DNA from: Dyadobacter beijingensis DSM 21582
Lineage (GTDB): Bacteria; Bacteroidota; Bacteroidia; Cytophagales; Spirosomataceae
Direction of reading: 5' to 3'
Assembly: GCF_000382205.1 (NCBI RefSeq)
Contig: NZ_KB907787.1
Coordinates: 969,176 to 1,033,175 of the forward strand
DNA: 64,000 nt
Shown here in pieces: positions 52,894-62,046 of this stretch (the stretch's first letter is position 1; every line of letters begins with the position of its first letter). A program made the position numbers and the translations under genes. Below the pieces are notes generated by a model, which had not been told where the DNA came from, did no database searches, and saw nothing but the letters and a program-made list of their open reading frames with translations.

Positions 52894-54186
52894 ATGAAAA
52901 TCTCTCAATCGATAATGCTTGTGGCGCTGGTGGCATTGCTGTGCGGCTGTGGTGAAAAGAAGGAAAATGCGCAAACATCAGAAAAACAGGTCGCTACCAG
53001 CCAGATACCGGCGTTGTACGAGCGCCAGGGCGAACTCGCCAATGCGGCAGAATGGCCCAAAACCAAAGAAAAAGTAAAAGAATTAAAGCAGAAAATTGCC
53101 GAAAACCCTTCCGACGTGAAACCGCGCCTGCAGGTGGCCGTCATTTACCTCTCCGAAGCCCGCATTACCGGCGAGCATCCCTACTATTATCCTGCCGTGC
53201 TGAAGATATTGGACGACGTGCTGGCGATCGAGCCGCAGAATTTCGAGGCGACCACATTCAAGGCATCGGTGAAAATGTCGCAGCACCAATTCGCCGAAGC
53301 ACGGGAGCTGGCGCAAAAAGCATTGAAAATCAATCCGAACAACGCCTATGTGTACGGCGTGCTCGTGGATGCGAATGTAGAGTTGGGCAACTACGCCGAA
53401 GCGGTGGCGATGTCCGACAAAATGCAGGCCTTGAAGCCTTCGCTCGAAGCCTATTCGCGCGCTTCGTATCTGCGTGAGATACATGGAAATTACCCCGGCG
53501 CGATCTCGGCCATGAAGCTGGCCGTGGAGGCGGGCCTTCCCGGATCGGAACCCCAATGCTGGGCAAAAACGACGCTGGGCCATTTATACGAAACTACCGG
53601 TCAGCTGAAAGAGGCTGAAATTCAATATAAGGAAATCCTCGCCATGCGCCCGAGCTACGCATTCGCATTGCGCGGGCTTGCGCAGGTTGAAAAGGAATCC
53701 AAACAATACGATGCCGCTTTGAAAAACCTGGAAAATGCGGCGAAGATCATGCCGGAATTTTCTTTTCATGAAGAAATGGCGGATATCTATTTGCTGCAAG
53801 GCAAAAAACAGGAGGCGGCCGACAAGTACCGGGAAGTAGTAAAAATGCTGGACGAAGACGCCCGCTCCGGCCATGCCGTGGACCTCGAACTTTGTAAACT
53901 CTACACCAAATCCGGTCAGCTCGATTCCGCAATTGCTTATGGATTAAAGGAATATGCGCACCGGCCCAACAATATCGATGTAAACCACGCATTGGCCGAG
54001 GCTTACTTCGGACAGAAAAATAATGAAAAGGCCAAACAGCATATCGAGGTGGCATTACGTACCGGTAGCCGTGATCCGGAACTGCTGCAGGTGGCCGGTG
54101 CCATTGCGCTCGCAACCGGCGACAAGGTGCAGGGAAACCGGCTTTTAGCACAAGCTAAGAAAACGAACCCTAGATTTGTGCTTTGA
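52894..54186 (+). CDS. TPR-repeat lipoprotein
   Basis: A 430-residue lipoprotein with signal peptide and lipobox VALLCGC (Cys near residue 18). The mature part is mostly tetratricopeptide repeats: about seven or eight 34-residue units (for example AREL AQKALKINPNNAYVYG, LGHLYETTGQLKEAEIQYKEIL and MADIYLLQGKKQEAADKYREVV, read in fragments), which form a binding superhelix. It probably holds partner proteins at the inner face of the outer membrane or in the periplasm. It lies between the DUF4331 pair and the TonB receptor, 29 nt before the latter. The client is unknown. Confidence 0.88.
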   Translation: MKISQSIMLVALVALLCGCGEKKENAQTSEKQVATSQIPALYERQGELANAAEWPKTKEKVKELKQKIAENPSDVKPRLQVAVIYLSEARITGEHPYYYPAVLKILDDVLAIEPQNFEATTFKASVKMSQHQFAEARELAQKALKINPNNAYVYGVLVDANVELGNYAEAVAMSDKMQALKPSLEAYSRASYLREIHGNYPGAISAMKLAVEAGLPGSEPQCWAKTTLGHLYETTGQLKEAEIQYKEILAMRPSYAFALRGLAQVEKESKQYDAALKNLENAAKIMPEFSFHEEMADIYLLQGKKQEAADKYREVVKMLDEDARSGHAVDLELCKLYTKSGQLDSAIAYGLKEYAHRPNNIDVNHALAEAYFGQKNNEKAKQHIEVALRTGSRDPELLQVAGAIALATGDKVQGNRLLAQAKKTNPRFVL

Positions 54187-54215
54187 AACAACCTTCACGC
54201 CATGATTTGACGAAT

Positions 54216-56474
54216 ATGAAAAGAGTTATACTGTTGTTCGTTCTGATGCTTGCCGGGCTGCACGCCTATGCGCACCTGGGCGGCATTTCGGGAGTGGTGT
54301 ACGACCAATCCACGAGGCTGCCGCTGAAAGGCGTCACCGTGCAGCTCTCGGGGACGGGCAAGGCGACTATCACCAATGAGCTGGGCCAATACCGCTTCGA
54401 CGACCTCATTGCATCGAAGTACAAGGTGGAACTCTCGCACGTAAGTTTCCGCGCACAGGTGCTGGAAGTGACAGTGACCGACGATGAAACGGCCTTCCTG
54501 AAAACAGACCTCGCCACAGCCAATGTCGAGCTCAGCGAAGTTACCGTTTCAGCGCAGCGCGCACATGACCAGCAGCTGATCAGCAACCTCGATATCCGGC
54601 TCCGGCCCATTGTGAACTCCCAGGAAATCCTGCGTATTGTACCGGGTTTGTTTATCGGGCAGCACGCAGGTGGCGGTAAGGCAGAGCAGCTGTTCCTCCG
54701 CGGCTTCGACATCGACCACGGGACGGACATTCGCCTCACGGTGGACGGTATGCCGGTGAATATGGTGTCGCACGCGCACGGGCAGGGTTATGCCGACCTG
54801 CATTTCGTGATCCCGGAGCTGGTGAATGCAGTGGATTTCAAAAAAGGACCTTATACAACGGATAAAGGCAACTTTTCCACCGCCGGCTGGGCCGATTTCC
54901 GCACGAAGGACGCACTCGAAAAGTCGTTCGTGAAGCTGGAAGCCGGACAGTTTGATACTTATCGTGCGGTGGCGGGCATTGATTTACTGGGACAAAAAGG
55001 GCGGGACAAAAACCAGTCGGCGTACATTGCTTCGGAATATTCATTCACTAATTCCTACTTCGACAACCCGCAGAATTTCAATCGCCTGAACCTCGTCGGC
55101 AAATACCACGGGCACATTACGCCGAATACCAACCTGACATTGACGGCCTCGACATTTTGGAGCAAATGGAACCACTCAGGACAAATCCCGGATCGCGCGG
55201 TGGAGTCGGGGCTGGTCGGTTTCTATGGTTCTGTGGACCCCACCGAGGGCGGCGAAACGAGCCGTACCAATTTCAACGCGCAGTTTGTGACGGTCACCCC
55301 GCGTAATTATGTTATTAAAAACCAGGTATTTTACAGCAATTACAACTTCGAACTCTATTCGAACTTTACGTTTTTCCTCGAAGATTCGCTCAATGGCGAC
55401 CAGATCCGCCAGAAAGAACGGCGTAACCTTTTCGGTTACAACGGCAGTATTTCAAAGGAATCTTTCATGGGTAAAACCAGCTGGACCACGACGCTGGGCG
55501 TACAATACCGTCACGATCTTACCAAGGGTACGGAGCTTTCGCACACCAGGAACCGCACGGAAACCCTCGAACCATATAAACTCGGGAATATCAACGAGCT
55601 GAATGCAGCCGTATATCTGGACGAGCTGGTGCGGCTGACCGACCGGTTTTCAGTGAATGCGGGCGTTCGCGTCGATTATTTCCGGGACCAGTACGAGGAT
55701 TTGCTGGCGCTGCCGGTGACGAAACAGCACGCGGGCGACGCCATCGTTTCGCCGAAACTCAATTTGTACTACACCTTCAACCCGCGCCTGCAACTGTACC
55801 TGAACAGCGGAAAAGGGTTTCATTCCAACGATACGCGCGTGGTGGTGCCGCAGGGCGGAAAACAGATCCTGCCCGGTGCGTATGGCTCGGATCTGGGCGT
55901 GATTTTCAAGCCGTTTCCCAAAATGGTGGTCAATGCGGCGGCGTGGTACCTATGGCTCGCACAGGAGTTCGTGTACGTGGGCGACGCGGGCGTGATCGAG
56001 CCGAGCGGCAAATCGCGGCGGCAGGGTATCGACCTTTCGGTACGTTACCAACTCACCAAAACGCTCTATTTCGACGCCGACTTCAATACCGCCAAACCGC
56101 GTGCGATCGGTGAAATGGAGGGTGCGAATTACCTGCCACTGGCGCCGGTATTTACCTCTGCCGGAGGCTTGTCGCTGCAAATGCCGAATGGTCTGAACGG
56201 TTCGCTCCGTTACCGCTACATGGCTAACCGGCCTGCGAACGAGGATAACTCGATTGTCGCAAAGGGTTATTTCGTGAACGACCTGCAATTGAATTACACC
56301 CAAAGCCGCTACAATATCGGCCTCTCCGTACAGAACCTGCTCAATACCAAATGGAAAGAAACGCAGTTCGCCACGGAAAGCCGCCTGAAAAACGAAACCG
56401 AGCCGGTAGAGGAAATCCATTTCACGCCCGGCACGCCGTTCTTTGCCAAGCTAGGCGTGACGCTCTTCTTCTGA
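54216..56474 (+). CDS. TonB-dependent receptor of the DUF4331 cluster
   Basis: Outer-membrane TonB-dependent receptor of 752 residues. A signal peptide (GLHAYA) precedes a carboxypeptidase-regulatory-like domain (ISGVVYDQSTRLPLKGVTV). The plug has the block GQHAGGGKAEQLFLRGFD, then IDHGTDIRLTVDGMPVNM and VSHAHGQGYADLHFVIPELV, a His-rich pattern I associate with one distinct group of receptors. The barrel ends AKLGVTLFF with a terminal Phe. From position it probably imports a ligand handled by the DUF4331 proteins. Its stop region overlaps the convergent permease gene by 24 nt. Start at 54216 rather than 54183 gives a clean signal peptide. Confidence 0.92.
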   Translation: MKRVILLFVLMLAGLHAYAHLGGISGVVYDQSTRLPLKGVTVQLSGTGKATITNELGQYRFDDLIASKYKVELSHVSFRAQVLEVTVTDDETAFLKTDLATANVELSEVTVSAQRAHDQQLISNLDIRLRPIVNSQEILRIVPGLFIGQHAGGGKAEQLFLRGFDIDHGTDIRLTVDGMPVNMVSHAHGQGYADLHFVIPELVNAVDFKKGPYTTDKGNFSTAGWADFRTKDALEKSFVKLEAGQFDTYRAVAGIDLLGQKGRDKNQSAYIASEYSFTNSYFDNPQNFNRLNLVGKYHGHITPNTNLTLTASTFWSKWNHSGQIPDRAVESGLVGFYGSVDPTEGGETSRTNFNAQFVTVTPRNYVIKNQVFYSNYNFELYSNFTFFLEDSLNGDQIRQKERRNLFGYNGSISKESFMGKTSWTTTLGVQYRHDLTKGTELSHTRNRTETLEPYKLGNINELNAAVYLDELVRLTDRFSVNAGVRVDYFRDQYEDLLALPVTKQHAGDAIVSPKLNLYYTFNPRLQLYLNSGKGFHSNDTRVVVPQGGKQILPGAYGSDLGVIFKPFPKMVVNAAAWYLWLAQEFVYVGDAGVIEPSGKSRRQGIDLSVRYQLTKTLYFDADFNTAKPRAIGEMEGANYLPLAPVFTSAGGLSLQMPNGLNGSLRYRYMANRPANEDNSIVAKGYFVNDLQLNYTQSRYNIGLSVQNLLNTKWKETQFATESRLKNETEPVEEIHFTPGTPFFAKLGVTLFF

Positions 56475-57788
56475 TTGGGGTGTAGGTTCGGTGTTTTTGT
56501 GGCGACCGGTAAGCCCGAAAAAGATAGCCACAAGCGCCAGTCCGCCGAAAAACCAGAGGCTGAGGGTAAGATTGTAATAAATGATCGCGATGAGGCAAAG
56601 TCCTGATATGCCTAATGCGATGGCAGGAAAATAGGGGAATAAGGGCACGGTAAACGGGCGTTCGAGCTGTGGTTCCTTACTCCGCAAGGCAAAGAGCGCC
56701 ACCATGCTGATCATATACATTACCACGGCGCCCAATGCAGCGAGGATGATCACCTGGTCGGTAGTGCCGAGCGACAATGCGATGCACCCTGCGATGCCCC
56801 CGGCCACCAATGCCCAGTGCGGCGTTTGGAAGCGTGCATTCACATTGCCGAGGAAAGAAGGGAGGTAACCTTCCCGCGCGAGCGCGAAAATTTGTCTTGA
56901 ATACCCAATCACCGTTCCGTGGAAGGAAGCGATAAGCCCGAACAGGCCCAGGCTGGCGAAGAGCTGGGTAAGCCCGCTGTCGCGGCCGAGCACGATGCCG
57001 AGCGCGGCGGGCAGGGGATAATCGATGTCGCTGAGCTGCGTCCAGGGTGCAATGCCGCCCGTAAAAATCATCACAGCCAATGCGAGTACCACGAGCGTGA
57101 GGATGCCGTAAATATATCCCCGCGAAATGGTTCGTTTGGGATCTTCGACCTCCTCGGCCACCATCGCCACGCCCTCGATGGCGAGGTAGAACCAGATCGC
57201 GAACGGCAATGCCGCGAAGACGCCCGCCCAGCCGAACGGCATCGGGTCGGCGGTGAAAGTTTCATAGGAGAAATGCGGCGCTACAATGCCGATGTAAATC
57301 AGCAGCTCCACCACCGCCAGGATGGTTACCACCAACGAAAATGTGGCCGACTCTTTGATTCCCAGTAAATTAATGACAATGAATATCGCATAGCAGGCGA
57401 ATGCGACTTCCAGCACCTGCAAATTGGGATACAAAAAATGGGTATAACTGCCCAGCGCGAACGCGATGGCCGGCGGGGTTACGAGGAATTCCACGAGCGT
57501 GGCGTAGCCCGCAATGAGTCCGCCCCACCAGCCGAATGCGCGGTAGGCGTACGAAAACGGCCCGCCCGCTTGCGGAATGGACGTGGTAAGTTCCGTGAAA
57601 CTGAATATGAATGTCACGTACATGACCGTCACCACCAGCGTGGCGATGAGGAAGCCTATCGTCCCCGAAACGCCCCAGCCGTAGTTCCAGCCGAAATATT
57701 CCCCCGAAATAACAAGCCCGACGGCAATGGCCCAAAGGTGGATCGGTTTGAGGACTTTTTTGAGCGCAGCGGTGTTTTCGGCAGACAT
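56451..57788 (-). CDS. APC-family permease, ethanolamine permease-like
   Basis: Inner-membrane transporter of 445 residues with about 12 hydrophobic helices. The start LKPIHLWAIAVGLVISGEYFGWNYGWG is characteristic of the ethanolamine/amino-acid branch of the APC family, with GTIGFLIATLVVTVMYV, SIPQAGGPFSYAYRAFGWWGG, and the conserved VAEEVEDPKRTISRGYIYGI between helices. I see no ethanolamine ammonia-lyase genes in the window, so substrate assignment is by family only. The coding sequence overlaps the end of the TonB receptor gene by 24 nt on the other strand. The GDPD-like gene is 108 nt upstream. Confidence 0.82.
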   Translation of the reverse strand: MSAENTAALKKVLKPIHLWAIAVGLVISGEYFGWNYGWGVSGTIGFLIATLVVTVMYVTFIFSFTELTTSIPQAGGPFSYAYRAFGWWGGLIAGYATLVEFLVTPPAIAFALGSYTHFLYPNLQVLEVAFACYAIFIVINLLGIKESATFSLVVTILAVVELLIYIGIVAPHFSYETFTADPMPFGWAGVFAALPFAIWFYLAIEGVAMVAEEVEDPKRTISRGYIYGILTLVVLALAVMIFTGGIAPWTQLSDIDYPLPAALGIVLGRDSGLTQLFASLGLFGLIASFHGTVIGYSRQIFALAREGYLPSFLGNVNARFQTPHWALVAGGIAGCIALSLGTTDQVIILAALGAVVMYMISMVALFALRSKEPQLERPFTVPLFPYFPAIALGISGLCLIAIIYYNLTLSLWFFGGLALVAIFFGLTGRHKNTEPTPQSEEERHA

Positions 57789-57896
57789 GCAGGATTGGTT
57801 TGACTAATTGATGGCAGTACAATATAGTCTATAACTGTCCCAAAGCCATTTGATACTATTGAAAAAATATCGCCAGCCGTATTTTGTTTTGTAAAA

Positions 57897-58682
57897 TTAC
57901 CTGGGCGCAGTACGGAGGTAGTCGCCAAGCTGGGGTACTTTGTCGGTATTGAGGTAATCCACGCCGAGCGTCATCATGGTTTTCCATGAGTTGATATTGT
58001 CGGGTGTGGCCCAGATACGCACCTTTTTGCCGAGGTCGTGCATGTCGTTGATCATCTTCTGGATCTTCTTTTTGTCTTTTTCCAGCATTGGCCCTTCGCC
58101 GTTCCATTTGGAATAATGCTGAAATGCCTGGCTAATGAGCCCTATATGTCCCATTTGGGCAGGTGTATACACGTTTTCGGGGCGGCCGTCGAAGTAAATG
58201 AAATTGGGATATTTCTCGAAAGACGAAGCGTCGGGCACATTGCCGCTGACGACGATCCTGATGCTGCCGGCAGGTGCGAGTATTTTTTTATGCGGTTCCA
58301 AAACCTTGATCAACGCGGCCAGTGTCGCTTCGCCTTCCGTTTTGAGGTCGATCAGCAATTGCAGCGGCACATTGTCCTGCGGGTAAATACTGCCGTTGTT
58401 TTTTTCGGTTTTTTGGAGAATAGGAAGCAGGTATAATGTTGTAAACGTGCGGCCAGGGCGAATGTCTTTGAGGTTATGGGCTACAAAAAGCGAGTCGTCG
58501 ACGAGGAAAACATCTGCCTCCACCGATCCGAACTGCTGCTCGTACGCCTCTTCAAAAGGACGTGCCCGTTCATAATCATTGTGGGAATGCGCCTGGGCGG
58601 TGGAGTAGGACTTAACGCTTTGGGCCGCAACGAATTGAATGGACAGAATAGTACTAATGAAGAAAAAGGTAAATTTTTTCAT
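57897..58682 (-). CDS. Exported GDPD-like phosphodiesterase (AIM6-type)
   Basis: A 261-residue exported protein (signal peptide ending FVAAQ) of the PLC-like/GDPD TIM-barrel superfamily. The family opening is seen as AQAHSHNDYERARPFEEAYEQQFGSVEADVFLVDDSLFVAHN, given here as recognisable blocks: HSHNDYER with two His, VEADV with Glu and Asp (metal site), and LFVAH with the second His. QLLIDLKTEGEATL and VRIWATPDNINSW fit the barrel strands. The substrate is probably a phosphodiester of glycerol or inositol. It is divergent from the APC permease gene at 58883 and upstream of the ethanolamine-type permease on the same strand. Confidence 0.82.
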   Translation of the reverse strand: MKKFTFFFISTILSIQFVAAQSVKSYSTAQAHSHNDYERARPFEEAYEQQFGSVEADVFLVDDSLFVAHNLKDIRPGRTFTTLYLLPILQKTEKNNGSIYPQDNVPLQLLIDLKTEGEATLAALIKVLEPHKKILAPAGSIRIVVSGNVPDASSFEKYPNFIYFDGRPENVYTPAQMGHIGLISQAFQHYSKWNGEGPMLEKDKKKIQKMINDMHDLGKKVRIWATPDNINSWKTMMTLGVDYLNTDKVPQLGDYLRTAPR

Positions 58683-58882
58683 GGACGAGATCGGTGGTGT
58701 TCTGACGGGGAATCAGTTCGATAACGCAATCTTTGGTGGTTTGATTTCTCGATCGGAGAATTTTCTACGGATTTTTTGGGATTAAAGGAACAAAATTTCA
58801 AGCGATGCCGGGATGATTTTAGAATATCATTATTTTTAGCCCGACATATCACAAACCGACATCTCATTAAACAGACGCCTGC

Positions 58883-60574
58883 ATGAGCCAAAATTCTCCT
58901 CTTTTCCGAAAAAAAACCGTCGACCAGATTCTGAAAGATGCCCATTCGGGAGGTGAGGGGGAACTTGCCAAGGTGCTGGGGGTGCGCGATCTTGTGTCGC
59001 TCGGGATCGCGGCCATTGTGGGCGCGGGGATTTTCAGTACCATCGGGCTGGCGAGTTTTAACGGCGGACCGGCGGTCTCGCTGCTGTTCATCTTCACGGC
59101 CATTGCCTGCGTATTTACAGCGTTGTCGTACGCGCAGTTTGCCAGTACGGTGCCCGTGTCGGGCAGCGCATACACCTACGCGTACGTAGCGTTCGGCGAG
59201 CTGTTCGCGTGGATCATCGGCTGGGCCCTTATCCTCGAATATGCCGTTTCCAATATGGTGGTGGCCATTTCGTGGTCGGAATATTTCGTGAGCATGCTGA
59301 AAGGCTTCGGTATTACCCTGCCCGGCTGGCTGACGATCAACGGCGAATCGGCGCGGGAAGCATTTCTGAAATTGCAGGCATCGGGCGCTGCCAGCCTGTC
59401 GGATTACGAGCGTTTTGCGGCTTCTGCTTACGAGTCCGCGCCCACGATCGGTGATTTGCATATCCTGCTCAATCTCCCTGCCGGGCTCGTGACATTGCTC
59501 ATCACGGCGCTGGTCTACATTGGTATCCGCGAGTCGCGGACGGCCAGCAATATTATGGTGGTTTTGAAGGTAGGGGTGGTTTTGCTGGTCATTCTCGCCG
59601 GCGCATTTTATGTAAAACCTGAAAACTGGTCGCCCTTCGCACCCAACGGTATGAAAGGCGTTTTGAGCGGCGTCGCGGCCGTATTCTTCGCGTTCATCGG
59701 CTTCGACTCCATTTCCACCACCGCCGAAGAATGCCGCAACCCGCAGCAGGATATGCCCAAGGCGATGATTTACTGTCTCGTCATTTGTACGGTATTATAT
59801 GTGCTTATCACATTGGTACTCACCGGGATGGTGAATTACAAGGAGCTGAAAGTGAGCGACCCGCTGGCATTTGTATTCCAAAAGAACGGCCTGGATTTTA
59901 TGGCAGGTGTAATTTCCGTCAGCTCGGTGATTGCGATCACGAGTGCATTGCTGGTGTATCAGTTGGGCCAGCCGCGCATCTGGATGACCATGAGCCGCGA
60001 CGGCCTGCTCTGGAAGCGTTTCTCAAAAGTCCACCCCAAATACCAGACCCCTTCATTTGCGACTATCGTTACGGGTTTCGTGGTAGGTATCCCTGCCTTG
60101 TTCTTCAAGATGGATTTCTTCGTCGACCTGACGAGCGTGGGTACATTCTTCGCCTTCATCCTCGTGTGCGGCGGCGTGCTCTACCTCGATCATAAAGGCA
60201 TTTCTGCGCGATCGAAATTCCGGGTGCCTTATATCAATGGCAAGTTCCTGGTAGGAGCGCTGTTTTGTCTGGCGGTTGTGGGCTTGCTGACTTACGGCGA
60301 GGCCATTATCCTGGAATGGCGGCTGATGAGCTTTGCCGAAATCATGGAGCACAAGCTGCTGACGATCATTTTCTGGATCACCTGGTGTACGCTTTCGATA
60401 TTGAGCTACCAGCATAATTTCTCCCTGCTGCCCGTGGCCGGTATCCTCACAAACCTTTACCTGATGACCGAACTCGGCGCTTCCAACTGGCTGATTTTCG
60501 TCATCTGGCTCGCAATCGGCTTGGTGATTTATTTCAGCTACGGGTACAAGCGCAGTAAGCTGGCGGGGAAGTAG
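58883..60574 (+). CDS. APC-family cationic amino-acid permease
   Basis: Inner-membrane transporter of 563 residues, of the CAT subfamily. After a short cytoplasmic end, LGVRDLVSLGIAAIVGAGIFSTIG is helix 1 with the GAGIF substrate loop. SALSYAQFASTVPVSGSAYTYAYVAFGE matches the family (seen as LSYAQFA and SGSAYTYAYV), and FAFIGFDSISTTAEECRNPQQDMPKAMI is the conserved helix 6-7 region. About 12-14 helices are present. Amino-acid specificity (arginine, lysine or broader) is not resolved. It is divergent from the GDPD gene, and its stop faces an imperfect palindrome shared with the histidine kinase. Confidence 0.88.
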   Translation: MSQNSPLFRKKTVDQILKDAHSGGEGELAKVLGVRDLVSLGIAAIVGAGIFSTIGLASFNGGPAVSLLFIFTAIACVFTALSYAQFASTVPVSGSAYTYAYVAFGELFAWIIGWALILEYAVSNMVVAISWSEYFVSMLKGFGITLPGWLTINGESAREAFLKLQASGAASLSDYERFAASAYESAPTIGDLHILLNLPAGLVTLLITALVYIGIRESRTASNIMVVLKVGVVLLVILAGAFYVKPENWSPFAPNGMKGVLSGVAAVFFAFIGFDSISTTAEECRNPQQDMPKAMIYCLVICTVLYVLITLVLTGMVNYKELKVSDPLAFVFQKNGLDFMAGVISVSSVIAITSALLVYQLGQPRIWMTMSRDGLLWKRFSKVHPKYQTPSFATIVTGFVVGIPALFFKMDFFVDLTSVGTFFAFILVCGGVLYLDHKGISARSKFRVPYINGKFLVGALFCLAVVGLLTYGEAIILEWRLMSFAEIMEHKLLTIIFWITWCTLSILSYQHNFSLLPVAGILTNLYLMTELGASNWLIFVIWLAIGLVIYFSYGYKRSKLAGK

Positions 60575-60580
60575 TTTTTG

Positions 60581-60670
60581 GCCGATGACGGCTGACCGCT
60601 GACGGCTGACGGCCGACCGATGACCGCCGGGATGTGGTGATCCGGATCGGCGGTCAGCCGTCGGCCGTCA
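60581..60670. repeat. GC-rich repeat cluster with 22-bp imperfect inverted repeat
   Basis: TGACGG/TGACC units repeat between 60594 and 60628. A 22-bp left arm (60607-60628) is the complement of 60649-60670 with 20 of 22 matches, and 20 nt lie between them. It fills most of the 103-nt gap between the convergent permease and kinase genes, so it may end both transcripts; no T-run is present. Confidence 0.6.
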
Positions 60671-60677
60671 TTATATC

Positions 60678-62018
60678 TTAAAACACCAGCGTAAACACCG
60701 TCCCTTTTCCTACCTGCGACTCCACGTTCAGCTGGCCGTTATGCTGCTGCAAAATCTGCCGCGAAAGGCTTAACCCGATGCCTGAGCCGGTCTTTTTAGT
60801 GGTGTAAAAGGGAATGAAAATGTTCTCCAATGCTTCGGGCTCGATACCGTCGCCATTATCACCTACTTCGATCATCACCGTCCCGTCGACCTGGTAGGCC
60901 GAGAGGGTAATGAGGCGGTCGGTTTGGTTGGAGAATGCTTCCGAAGCGTTTTTGACGAGGTTAATCAGTACCTGCTGGATCTGGCTGGCGTCGGCTTTTA
61001 CGGTGAGGGTTTCCGGTTTTACCGATAGTTTCCAGAGAACCCCCGATTGCATGAGGTCGGTTTGGAGCAGCTGGATTACTTCCTGCAACAGCTCCGCTAC
61101 TTCCAGGTTGGCAAAAACGGGTTTGGGTAAGGTGGTAAAATCGCGGTAGGCATTCACGAACTGCATCATGCCCTTGCTGCGCTTTTCGAGGGTCGATAAT
61201 GCCTCTTTCAGGTCGTTGACTGCCTCCTGGTCATTCGTAGATTTCTCAATGTCCTCATTCACGATCAGGCGCATGGTGCCTACGAGCGAGACGATGGGCG
61301 TCATCGAGTTCATGATCTCGTGCCGGAGTACGCGTGTGAGATTTTGCCAGGATTCGATCTCCTGCTGCTGCAACTCGGTTTGGATATTTTGTAAAACGAC
61401 GATTTTGACCCACATTCCCCGCAGCTGGATGGCCGCCGCCTGCAATGCCAGCGGCTGGTCGCTGGGCGTGCGGTACAAGTCCCGTACACCGCTGTCGAGG
61501 TCGGACAGCAGCTCGTACAGGCGCGGGTGCTTTTCCTTGAGCTCGGAGAGCTGGTGCAGGCGGTAAATGCCCAGCATGCGCAATGCGGCATTGTTGATCA
61601 GGTTCACCTGCCCGTTGGCGTCGAAAGTAATGAGGCCGGTACCGATGTGCTGGACGATGGTATTGAGGTATTGCAGGTTTGCTTCCTTCTCCGCACGGGC
61701 CTGCCGGAAAGCGTGCAATACTTCGTTGAACTGTTGGTTGAGTTCCTTGAACGTCCGGCCCATTTTGTTGTCCGAACGGAAATTGATCGTGAAATCCGAA
61801 TACCTTACCGATTCCAGGAAGTAGGTGAGCTTCCGGTTTACATTGGTCACGTACTGGTATAGCAGCGAGCCCTGCACGAATATGAAAATGGTGCCGAGAA
61901 TGTACACCAGCGTTTCATTGGTGTGCCTGGAAGCCAGCCAGGCGAGGGCGATCACGCTCAGGACAATCACTGTGATCCTGATCATAATCATAATACTGAA
62001 ATGCCGGAGTCCGATCAT
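60678..62018 (-). CDS. Membrane sensor histidine kinase (NtrY-like)
   Basis: A 446-residue kinase with two N-terminal transmembrane helices (about residues 10-30 and 38-56) separated by only a short periplasmic turn, so it probably senses the membrane or cytoplasm. A HAMP-like and then a PAS-like region follow (about 60-200; LQYLNTIVQHIGTGLITFDANG). The phospho-acceptor His is in RVLRHEIMNSMTPIVSLVG, and the ATP-binding boxes are NLVKNASEAF (N), VGDNGDGIEPE (G1), FIPFYTTKKTGSGIGLSLSR (F and G2). No NtrC-type regulator is adjacent. The gene follows the HAD phosphatase by 28 nt. Confidence 0.93.
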   Translation of the reverse strand: MIGLRHFSIMIMIRITVIVLSVIALAWLASRHTNETLVYILGTIFIFVQGSLLYQYVTNVNRKLTYFLESVRYSDFTINFRSDNKMGRTFKELNQQFNEVLHAFRQARAEKEANLQYLNTIVQHIGTGLITFDANGQVNLINNAALRMLGIYRLHQLSELKEKHPRLYELLSDLDSGVRDLYRTPSDQPLALQAAAIQLRGMWVKIVVLQNIQTELQQQEIESWQNLTRVLRHEIMNSMTPIVSLVGTMRLIVNEDIEKSTNDQEAVNDLKEALSTLEKRSKGMMQFVNAYRDFTTLPKPVFANLEVAELLQEVIQLLQTDLMQSGVLWKLSVKPETLTVKADASQIQQVLINLVKNASEAFSNQTDRLITLSAYQVDGTVMIEVGDNGDGIEPEALENIFIPFYTTKKTGSGIGLSLSRQILQQHNGQLNVESQVGKGTVFTLVF

Positions 62019-62046
62019 GCGGGGTCAGCGGGGATAGGGTCGAGGT

